Assembly: GCA_963811605.1 (NCBI GenBank)
Contig: CAWESA010000012.1
Location: 62,001-126,000 of the forward strand
Direction: 5' to 3'
From: CAVQLX01 sp963811605
GTDB taxonomy: Bacteria; Desulfobacterota; Binatia; DP-6
Length of the DNA: 64,000 nucleotides
Of this stretch, positions 24,429 through 31,527 are shown piece after piece. Numbering within the stretch: position 1 is the stretch's first letter; the number at the start of each line of letters is the position of its first letter. Under the pieces are notes generated by a model. The model saw nothing but the letters and a program-made list of their open reading frames with translations. It was not told the origin of the DNA and ran no database searches. The position numbers and the translations under genes were made by a program.

Positions 24429-25820
24429 ATGTGCCCGACGTCGGGGTCGCCGCGATGCCGCGGGCGCTGCGTGCTGCGCCTCGCCGCCGCCCTCGCGCTG
24501 CTGGTCGCCGCCGGGTGCCGGCACCGATCGCCCGACGTCATCCTCATCGTCGTCGACACGCTGCGCGCGGATCGGCTGGGCAGCTACGGTGGGCCGCCCG
24601 GACTGACGCCCTTCCTCGATCAGCTGGCCGCGTCGGGGGTCGTGTTCGCGAACGCGTACTCGACGACCGCGTGGACCAATCCGGCGATCGCGAGCCTCTT
24701 CACCTCGCGCTATCCGTCGCAGCACCACGTCGTGCGCTTCGACTCCCGGCTGGCCGACGACGAGGTGACGCTCGCCGAGCGGCTCGCCGACAGCCGCTAT
24801 CGTCGCGTCGGCTTCGTGGGCAACTTCCGCCTGACGGCCGAGCTCGGGTTCGGGCAGGGCTTCGATGCGTGGTTCCCGCGCATGATCGGCGTGAAGCCGC
24901 GCGCCCGCCACATCACGCAGGACGCCATCCGGTTCTACGACCGGCAGCTCGCGCCCTATCCCTGGAGCCGGTGGACCCGCCGGCCGCTCCTCCTCTACCT
25001 CCACTTCATGGATCCGCATGCGCCGTACGATCCGTCGCCCGAGGCGCGTGCCGGCCGCGTCGGGCCGCCGCCCCCCGGCGTCGACGACGCCGAGCTGCGG
25101 GCGCGCCTCATGAGCCCGGATCGCTGGAGGGACCTCTCGGGCGCCGACGTGGCGTACCTGGCCTCGCTCTACGACGCCGAGATCGCCCAGCTCGACGCGC
25201 AGCTGGCGCGTCTCTTCCGGCGCCTGCGCCGGCGCGGGCTGCTCGACCACGCGATCGTCGTGGTCACGGCCGATCACGGGGAGGAGTTCCGCGATCACGG
25301 ATCGCTCCAGCACGGCACGGCGCTCTTCGAGGAAACCGTGCGCGTGCCGCTGATCGTGACGGGCGGCTCGCTGCCCGCCGGCCGCGTGGTGACGGATCCG
25401 GTCTCCATCGTGGACATCGCGCCGACCGTGCTCGCGCTCGCCGGCGCGCCCCCGGAACCGCGCTTCGAGGGGCGGTCGCTGGTGGAGCTGCTGGGGCCGC
25501 CGGTCGACGGCCGCGACGTCATCCTGGAGCTCGAGTCCCTCGGCCTGCCCTACGACCTGCGCCGTCACGCCGCCGGCATCGTGCAGGATCGCCTGGCGGT
25601 GCTGGTGCAGCCGGGCGGGACGGCGGTGTCCTACGACCTGGGCAGCGATCCACACGAGACGGAGCCGAACCCGCCCGCCCTCTCGGAGGAGGCGGCCGCG
25701 ATGCGGGCCCGGCTCGAGCAGCGACGGGCGGCGCTCGCGACGCGCGCCGGGAAGGCGGAGAGCGCGCCCGTGGATCGGGAGATGCGGGAGCGCCTGCGCG
25801 CGCTCGGCTACGCCGACTGA
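24429..25820 (+). CDS. Sulfatase-fold lipoprotein with a Thr nucleophile
   Basis: A 463-residue alkaline-phosphatase-superfamily protein. The lipobox VAAGC follows an N-terminal hydrophobic segment, so it is probably anchored in the envelope. Metal motifs: ILIVVDTLRADRLG at the start and VVTADHGEEFRDHG (about residues 277-290). The nucleophile segment reads AWTNPAIASLFTSRYPS, with Thr83 where arylsulfatases have Cys or Ser (C/SxPxR). This favours a phosphate or phosphoethanolamine type of chemistry over sulfate hydrolysis. It ends with RLRALGYAD, as many family members do. It lies six bases after rfbD. ATG 24429 precedes the signal; GTG 24474 is an alternative. Confidence 0.85.
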   Translation: MCPTSGSPRCRGRCVLRLAAALALLVAAGCRHRSPDVILIVVDTLRADRLGSYGGPPGLTPFLDQLAASGVVFANAYSTTAWTNPAIASLFTSRYPSQHHVVRFDSRLADDEVTLAERLADSRYRRVGFVGNFRLTAELGFGQGFDAWFPRMIGVKPRARHITQDAIRFYDRQLAPYPWSRWTRRPLLLYLHFMDPHAPYDPSPEARAGRVGPPPPGVDDAELRARLMSPDRWRDLSGADVAYLASLYDAEIAQLDAQLARLFRRLRRRGLLDHAIVVVTADHGEEFRDHGSLQHGTALFEETVRVPLIVTGGSLPAGRVVTDPVSIVDIAPTVLALAGAPPEPRFEGRSLVELLGPPVDGRDVILELESLGLPYDLRRHAAGIVQDRLAVLVQPGGTAVSYDLGSDPHETEPNPPALSEEAAAMRARLEQRRAALATRAGKAESAPVDREMRERLRALGYAD

Positions 25821-25824
25821 GCGC

Positions 25825-26835
25825 TCACACCCCGAGCCAGCGCTTGACGCGCGCGCGGTAGCCCTGGCGCAGGTGGCCCGTGCGCGGGCCCGGCATCGTG
25901 ACCGTGATCTCGTCGGGCGAGAGCTTGCCCCGCATGCCGTCGAGCATGCCGCGGACGAAGGCACGCTGGCCGAGGATGGCGTGCTTGGCGTTGTCGAGGG
26001 TGAAGAACGTGATGCGCCCGAGGATCCCCGTCGTCATCGTGATGAAGAGCTTCACGCGCTGGAAGACGGTGCCGTGCTTGCGCGCGAACGTGAAGGCGTT
26101 GCGGCCGATGAAGTAGCCGTAGGAGAAGACCTTCTTCTGCGTCAGATCGGCGCTCGAGCCCCCCTTGTGCAGGATCTTCGCGCGGTCGACGTACACCACC
26201 CGGTAGCCCTTGGCGCGCGCGCGATAGCACCAGTCGACGTCCTCGTTGCACTGCCAGAACTCCTCGTCGAACAGGCCGATCGCCTGCAGCGATTCGCGGC
26301 TCATCATGCAGGCGTTGCCGATCACCCAGTCGACGTCCTGCGGCGGGTCCTCGCGATGGTCGTCCGGAACGAAGCGGCCGATGGTCCGGACCAGCATGGG
26401 TCCCCACGTGACGACGCCGTACTTGCCCCAGGTGTAGAGCGGGTTCTCCATGAGCAGGTTCTTGGCGCCGACGATGCCGATCTTCGGATCCTCCTCCATG
26501 ACGTGCACGAGCTCGCCGATGAGGCCGGGCGTCATCAGGGTGTCGCTGTTGAGCAGCATGACGTAGTCGAAGCCCTGCTCGATCGCGTAGCGCAGGCCCA
26601 CGTTGTTGCCGCGGCAGAAGCCGAGGTTGGTGCCGTTCTCGATCAGCGTCACCCAGGGGTAGTCGCGCTTGACCGTGTCCGGGCTGTCGTCCTCCGAGCC
26701 GTTGTCGATGACGACCGCCGTGGTGTTCGGGTAGTCGTTGTAGACGAAGCTCTCGAGGCAGGGGACGAGCTCGTCGACCCGGTTCCAGGTGAGGATGAGT
26801 ACCGCGACGCGCGGCCGCTCGCTCGGCGCGCTCAC
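25825..26835 (-). CDS. GT2-family glycosyltransferase
   Basis: A 336-residue GT-A enzyme: LILTWNRVDELVPCLESF, VIDNGSEDDSPD, LLNSDTLMTPGL, GNACMMSRESLQAIGLFDE, and WQCNEDVDWCYRARAKG. It differs from the other GT2 paralogs by a longer C-terminal region with a hydrophobic stretch and no PLxxLGLR tail. GTG 26835 overlaps the Wzt stop by four bases (GTGA), so it is the third gene of the wzm-wzt-GT operon and probably acts on the polysaccharide that this exporter handles. Convergent with the sulfatase gene (four-base gap). Confidence 0.9.
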   Translation of the reverse strand: MSAPSERPRVAVLILTWNRVDELVPCLESFVYNDYPNTTAVVIDNGSEDDSPDTVKRDYPWVTLIENGTNLGFCRGNNVGLRYAIEQGFDYVMLLNSDTLMTPGLIGELVHVMEEDPKIGIVGAKNLLMENPLYTWGKYGVVTWGPMLVRTIGRFVPDDHREDPPQDVDWVIGNACMMSRESLQAIGLFDEEFWQCNEDVDWCYRARAKGYRVVYVDRAKILHKGGSSADLTQKKVFSYGYFIGRNAFTFARKHGTVFQRVKLFITMTTGILGRITFFTLDNAKHAILGQRAFVRGMLDGMRGKLSPDEITVTMPGPRTGHLRQGYRARVKRWLGV

Positions 26836-28079
26836 GCCCGGCTCCCTCCGGTCGGGGTGCGGTGGGGGACGTCCGGCGCCCCCTCGAAGGCGAACTCGGC
26901 GCCCAGGTCGCAGGCGCCGTCGCCGCAGCGACCGCCCTGCACCAGGAATGCCGTCGCATGGTTGAGCCAGTCGTAGACGCCGCCGTCGATCGCCGCCGCG
27001 ACGGCGACGGACACCCGGTACCGCCCGTTGACGAGGGCGGGGGTGAAGTGGATGTCGAGCTGCCGGCGCTCGCCCGCCCGCAGCGGTCCGGTCTCCATGT
27101 CGAGCAAGCGGGTGTTGACCGAGTACACGAGCTGGCCCGCCAGCCAGATCAGCAGCCCGAAGACCGGTGCGTCGACGTCGGCGTTGGCGACGACCGTGGT
27201 GTGCAGGACGAGCCGGGTCCAGGGCGCCACCTGCGTGACGACCTCGCCGCGCTCGTCGGTCAGCGACACCTCGGTGAAACGCACCTGCCCGTCGCCCCAG
27301 CGGTGCTCGGTGCCCTCGGGGCTCTCCAGCGCCGGCTCGTCGAGGTGCGCCGCCTGGCTGACCGACAGATAGTTCTGGATCACCTCGTTGGCGGGCCCGC
27401 TGGCCGCCAGCTGGCCCTTGTCGAGCCAGTACGCCTGCTCGCAGAAGCGCTGCACGGAGGCGAGGTCGTGGCTCACGAGGACGATCGTCTTGCGCTGGCG
27501 CTTGAGGCCCTGGAAGACGTCGATGCACTTGCGCTGGAACTGGGCGTCTCCGACGGCCATCACCTCGTCGAGCAGCATGGTGTCGGCGTCCGCGCGCACC
27601 GCCGTGGAGAAGGCGAGACGCACCATCATGCCGGACGACAGGCTCTTCAGCTTGGCATCGCGGAAGCGCTCGAGCTCGGCGAAGGCGATCACCTCGTCGA
27701 CCTTGCGCGCCATCGACGCCCGGGTGAAGCCGAGCACCGCGCCGTAGAGCTCCACGTTCTCACGCACCGTGAGCTCCTGCTGGAATCCGAGTCCGAGCTC
27801 GAGGAGCGGCACGAGCGTGCCGTGGACGCGCACCTGACCGTCGTCCGGCACGAGCAGCCCCGCCATGATCTTCAGGAGCGTCGACTTGCCCGAGCCGTTG
27901 GCGCCGATGATCCCGACGAACGAGCCCCAGGGCACGTCGAGGGTGACGTGCGACAGGGCGTTCAGGGTCTCGATCTCGTTGGGCCGGAAGAGCGCGAGGG
28001 CGCGTTCGGCGAGCGTCGTGTGGCGCTCGTGCGGGATGCGAAAGCGCTTCGATACGTCGCGGATCTCGATGGCGTTCAT
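26832..28079 (-). CDS. wzt: O-antigen/polysaccharide ABC transporter ATP-binding protein Wzt
   Basis: The 415-residue ATPase of an ABC-2 polysaccharide exporter. Walker A GANGSGKST (residues 59-67), signature LSSGMMVRL (a Wzt/TagH-type variant of LSGGQ), Walker B TMLLDEVMAVGD, and the switch His in LVSHD. After about residue 250 a second beta-sandwich domain follows (about 265-395). This is the Wzt C-terminal carbohydrate-binding domain, which in studied systems recognises the capped end of the glycan. It lies between the permease (16-base gap) and the GT2 gene (GTGA overlap). Confidence 0.95.
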   Translation of the reverse strand: MNAIEIRDVSKRFRIPHERHTTLAERALALFRPNEIETLNALSHVTLDVPWGSFVGIIGANGSGKSTLLKIMAGLLVPDDGQVRVHGTLVPLLELGLGFQQELTVRENVELYGAVLGFTRASMARKVDEVIAFAELERFRDAKLKSLSSGMMVRLAFSTAVRADADTMLLDEVMAVGDAQFQRKCIDVFQGLKRQRKTIVLVSHDLASVQRFCEQAYWLDKGQLAASGPANEVIQNYLSVSQAAHLDEPALESPEGTEHRWGDGQVRFTEVSLTDERGEVVTQVAPWTRLVLHTTVVANADVDAPVFGLLIWLAGQLVYSVNTRLLDMETGPLRAGERRQLDIHFTPALVNGRYRVSVAVAAAIDGGVYDWLNHATAFLVQGGRCGDGACDLGAEFAFEGAPDVPHRTPTGGSRA

Positions 28080-28095
28080 GGGGCGGGGGCGGGAC

Positions 28096-28854
28096 TCAGA
28101 AGCGCTCGACGAGACGAGCCTGCTGGCGCTGGAACGTTGCCCAGCCGACGGCCAGCACCAGGAGCGCGACCAGCGTCGTCTTCATGATGCCGCCCCAGTC
28201 GGGCCACACGCCGTAGATCACCGACTGGCGCGTGTAGAGGATGATGCGCGCGACCGGGTTGTAGGTCATGAGCCAGTGCCAGCGCTCCGGGATCATCACC
28301 TCCTGGTAGATGATGGGGGTGAGCCAGAAGCCGATCTGGACGGCGAGGCCCCAGAGATACCCGACGTCGTGGTAGCGGACGTGCAGGGGGGCCAGGAACA
28401 GCGCGACCCCGAGCGTGAGGAGCACGAGGTCGACCATGAGGACGGGGAAGGCGATCGCCGCCAGCGTGATGTGGGTGCCGGTCCACCAGAGCAGGATGCC
28501 GAGGATCGCGATGCTGATCGCGAAGGTGATGAGCGCGTTCAGGATGGCGGCGCACACCACCACGTGCCGCGGCATCGACACCTTGGTGAGGATGGAGCTG
28601 CGGGCCAGGAGCGAGGCCACGCCGTTGCTCGAGCCCTCGGAGAAGAAGTTCCAGAGCACGATGCCGACCAGCAGGAACCCCGGGTAGTTGGGGACGTCGA
28701 AGCGCACGAAGACCGAGAAGACGAAGTAGTAGATGAGCGCGAAGACGAGCGGATTCAGCACCGACCACGCGTACCCCAGCACGGAGTGCGTGTAGCGGAT
28801 CTTGAAGTCCTTGAGGGCGAACTGGGTGATCAGCTGCCAGTTGCTTTGACGCAT
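28096..28854 (-). CDS. wzm: O-antigen/polysaccharide ABC transporter permease Wzm
   Basis: A 252-residue ABC-2 permease with six hydrophobic segments. The opening LITQFALKDFKIRYTHSVLGYAWSVLNPL and the WLTPIIYQEVMIPERW loop are typical of Wzm/TagG/KpsM-type exporters. ATG 28854 matches the family N terminus; a GTG at 28920 would add 22 residues. Together with Wzt it moves the lipid-linked glycan across the inner membrane, so this locus uses the ABC-dependent rather than the Wzy route. Confidence 0.93.
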   Translation of the reverse strand: MRQSNWQLITQFALKDFKIRYTHSVLGYAWSVLNPLVFALIYYFVFSVFVRFDVPNYPGFLLVGIVLWNFFSEGSSNGVASLLARSSILTKVSMPRHVVVCAAILNALITFAISIAILGILLWWTGTHITLAAIAFPVLMVDLVLLTLGVALFLAPLHVRYHDVGYLWGLAVQIGFWLTPIIYQEVMIPERWHWLMTYNPVARIILYTRQSVIYGVWPDWGGIMKTTLVALLVLAVGWATFQRQQARLVERF

Positions 28855-28943
28855 CGGGACGCAGGCGAGCGCCGGCTCACGGCCGGAGGCCGCGTGCCGA
28901 TCGAGTGGGAGGCGTTGCACGCCGCCGGGAACGCATCGGCGGG

Positions 28944-28973
28944 GCTATACCAGGGAGGGGTCGAAACCGGCAA
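28944..28973 (-). promoter_or_regulatory. Promoter of the wzm-wzt-GT2 operon
   Basis: On the minus strand: TTGCCG (28973-28968), 18-base spacer, TATAGC (28949-28944). It lies in the 239-base divergent gap 28855-29093, which otherwise contains only the GT2 promoter at 29035; I see nothing else in it. Confidence 0.45.
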
Positions 28974-29034
28974 CCGCGCGGGTGCCAACGCCCGGCGACT
29001 CTCCTTGACCGCTCCGAGGCGACCTCCTGCAACG

Positions 29035-29064
29035 TTGACCCTCGGGGGCGGCGCCGACTAGGAT
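29035..29064 (+). promoter_or_regulatory. Promoter of the 29094 glycosyltransferase operon
   Basis: TTGACC (29035-29040), 18-base spacer, TAGGAT (29059-29064), 29 bases before ATG 29094. A clean match at the expected place in the divergent intergenic region. Confidence 0.5.
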
Positions 29065-29093
29065 CGCCCGTTCAGCCGCTCCGGCTGCCACGC

Positions 29094-30338
29094 ATGTCAC
29101 TCCGCCAGAGCCTGAGCCGGGTGCTCCGCCCGCTCGTCGGGGGCGGCCCGCCGCCGGGTCCGCCGCGCAACCTCTCGTCCGCGGACGTTGCCATCCTCGT
29201 GCTCAACTGGAACAAGCGCGACGTCACGCTGGCCTGCCTCGAGAGTCTCGCCGCCGCCGATCTGGGCGGCGCTACGGTGTGGGTGGTGGACAACGGCTCG
29301 CGCGACGGCTCGGTCGACGCCATCCGGGCGCGCCGGCCCGACGTGGGCGTCGTGGCGCTGCCGCGCAACCGCGGCTACGCGGGCGGCAACAACGCCGGCG
29401 TGCGCGCCGCCCTCGACGCCGGCGCGGGCGCCGTCCTGCTGCTGAACAACGACACCGAGGTCGCGCCCGACTTCCTGCCCCCGCTGATCGAGGTGCTGAA
29501 CGGCAACCCGCGCGCCGCTGCCGTGTCGAGCGCCGTCATGCGGCTCGACTCGCCCGAGGTGCTCCAGGAGGCGTGGTGCGACGTGCACTACGGCTTCGGC
29601 CTCGCGCGGCACGTGGGCGTCAACGCCCTGCCCGGAGAAGGCTTCGACAAGCCGCGCCGCGTGGACGCCGCGATCGGATGCAGCTTGCTGGTGGCGGCCG
29701 ACGCGTTCCGTCGCGTCGGCCTCCTCGACGAGGAGTACTTCGCGTACCACGAGGAGATCGACTGGTGCGTGCGGGCGCGCAAGGCCGGCTACACGCTCTA
29801 CTACCAGCCGTTCTCGCGCGTGTATCATCACTATTCGAAGAGCACCGACGTCAGCCGGCCGCCGCGTACGCCGCGTTCGGCCGAGGCGGAGTCGCTGCCC
29901 AACCCGATTCCGCTGTCGTGGAATCCCGTGCGCACCTATCTCGGCGCGCGCAACTCGGTGCGCTTCATCCGGCGCCACGCCGGTCCGTTGCGCATGGCGC
30001 GCTTCGCGGCGTCCACCGCGTACAACATCCCGCTCGAGCTCCTCGCGGTCACGGTCGACCGGGAAGAGGAGCTCCACCTCGGCCTGCTCACCTACCGCGG
30101 AGCCCTGTCGCGCTACTGTCTCGAAGCCGTTGGCTGGCGACGGGGCGAGCGGGTCGGGCCGGCAACCGTGCTGCGTGCGATCGGCCGCGCTCCCGTCTCG
30201 CTCCTGCGCGACCTGCCCCGCGACGTACGCCGGGCGCGCGCCGAGGGCCATGCCGCCCAGGTCGAGGCGTGCGTGCGCGGGCACTGGGACGGCGTGCGGG
30301 GACGCCCGCTGCCCCTCGAGGAGCTCGGCCTGCGGTGA
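29094..30338 (+). CDS. GT2-family (rhamnosyltransferase-like) glycosyltransferase
   Basis: A 414-residue GT-A enzyme: LVLNWNKRDVTLACLESL, VVDNGSRDGS, NRGYAGGNNAGVRAAL, LLLNNDTEVAPDFLPPL, GCSLLVAADAFRRVGLLDE, YFAYHEEIDWCVRARKAG, and the tail GRPLPLEELGLR. The start ATG 29094 follows the promoter; residues before the GT domain are a short basic, Pro-rich leader. It is a tandem duplicate of the next gene (30370), with colinear motifs and similar length. Cytoplasmic, acting on the surface glycan. Confidence 0.9.
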   Translation: MSLRQSLSRVLRPLVGGGPPPGPPRNLSSADVAILVLNWNKRDVTLACLESLAAADLGGATVWVVDNGSRDGSVDAIRARRPDVGVVALPRNRGYAGGNNAGVRAALDAGAGAVLLLNNDTEVAPDFLPPLIEVLNGNPRAAAVSSAVMRLDSPEVLQEAWCDVHYGFGLARHVGVNALPGEGFDKPRRVDAAIGCSLLVAADAFRRVGLLDEEYFAYHEEIDWCVRARKAGYTLYYQPFSRVYHHYSKSTDVSRPPRTPRSAEAESLPNPIPLSWNPVRTYLGARNSVRFIRRHAGPLRMARFAASTAYNIPLELLAVTVDREEELHLGLLTYRGALSRYCLEAVGWRRGERVGPATVLRAIGRAPVSLLRDLPRDVRRARAEGHAAQVEACVRGHWDGVRGRPLPLEELGLR

Positions 30339-30369
30339 GGGCGGACGGGGCAGGGGTGTCGCCCGCCGC

Positions 30370-31521
30370 ATGACGGGCCGGAACGTCACCATCGTCGTCC
30401 TCAACTGGAACGGCGGCAGCGACACCGTGGAGTGCCTCGAGAGCCTGGCGGTGGCCGATCTCCAGGGTGCGACGGTCCTGGTCGTGGACAACGGCTCGCG
30501 CGACGACTCGCTCGCGCGCATCCGCGCGTGCTACCCGACGCAGCAGATCCTGGCCCTGCCCGACAATCGTGGATACGCCGGGGGCAACAACGCGGGCATG
30601 CGCGCCGCGCTCGAGGCGGGGGCGGAAGCGGTCCTGCTGCTCAACAACGATACCCACGTCGCGCCCGACTTCCTGCCGCCGCTCCTCTCGACGCTGGACG
30701 ACAGCCCGCGCGCCGCGGCGGTGACGAGCCAGATCCTGCGCCAGGATCATCCCGAGATGCTCGACGTGGCCTACCTCGAGGTGCACTTCGACGAGCGCAA
30801 CGTGGTGCAGCTCCAAGGCGTCAACCGCCTGCCCTCCGAGGGCTTCGACCGCCGCCGCCGGGTCTACGTCGTGCCGGGATGCAGCGTGCTCTTCCGTAGC
30901 CGGGCGCTGCGCGAGGTGGGCCTGTTCGACGAGGCGTACTTCGCCTACCACGAGGACGTCGACTGGTGTCTTCGCGCCGCCCACGCCGGCTGGGAGGTGT
31001 ACTACGAGCCGTACTCGCGCGTCTTCCACAAGGGATCGCGCAGCACCGAGCGCTTCAACCGCAAGCCGGCGCCCCGCCAGCGGCGCGCGGACGCGCCACA
31101 GCTGCCGCACGCCGAGCCGATGCCGTTCAACCCCGTGCGCACGTATCTCGGCATGCGCAACACCGTGCGGCTGCTGCGTCGCCATGCCAGGCCCACGCAC
31201 CGGCTCGCGTTCGGACTCGCCCTGGCGCGCCTCCTGCCGCTCGAGACGACGGCGGTCGTGCTCGGAGCCGAGGCCGAGTTCCGGCTCGGCCGCTGGTCAT
31301 GGGGGGATGTCGCGGACGCCTATCTCGGTGCGCGGCGACCGGGTCACGGCGCGCTGGCGCGGGCGGCCGCGGTACCGCTCGCGGTGGCGTGGCGCTTTCC
31401 TCGCGACCTCGTGCGGGCGGCGCGCGGCGGCCGGCTGGCGGAGATCGCCGAGACCCTGCGCGGGCTGCGCGACGGCCTTCTTGAGCGACGACTGCCGCTC
31501 GAGCGGCTCGGGTTGCGCTGA
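30370..31521 (+). CDS. GT2-family glycosyltransferase, tandem duplicate
   Basis: A 383-residue enzyme colinear with the upstream gene over its whole length: VVLNWNGGSDTVECLESL, VVDNGSRDDS, NRGYAGGNNAGMRAAL, LLLNNDTHVAPDFLPPL, GCSVLFRSRALREVGLFDE, YFAYHEDVDWCLRAAHAG, a Pro/Arg-rich loop, NPVRTYLGMRNTVR, and the tail ERRLPLERLGLR. The loop before NPVRTYLG differs between the two, which suggests divergence in acceptor choice. ATG 30370 lies 31 bases after the previous stop; six bases separate it from the SGNH-MBOAT gene. Confidence 0.9.
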   Translation: MTGRNVTIVVLNWNGGSDTVECLESLAVADLQGATVLVVDNGSRDDSLARIRACYPTQQILALPDNRGYAGGNNAGMRAALEAGAEAVLLLNNDTHVAPDFLPPLLSTLDDSPRAAAVTSQILRQDHPEMLDVAYLEVHFDERNVVQLQGVNRLPSEGFDRRRRVYVVPGCSVLFRSRALREVGLFDEAYFAYHEDVDWCLRAAHAGWEVYYEPYSRVFHKGSRSTERFNRKPAPRQRRADAPQLPHAEPMPFNPVRTYLGMRNTVRLLRRHARPTHRLAFGLALARLLPLETTAVVLGAEAEFRLGRWSWGDVADAYLGARRPGHGALARAAAVPLAVAWRFPRDLVRAARGGRLAEIAETLRGLRDGLLERRLPLERLGLR

Positions 31522-31527
31522 GGACGG

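Noticed and set aside
24429..25820. Annotation as a formylglycine arylsulfatase
   Set aside because: The C/SxPxR nucleophile motif is absent; Thr occupies the position.
26862..28187. 441-codon open frame on the plus strand over wzt
   Set aside because: Antisense to the Walker-motif-bearing frame; no motif of its own.
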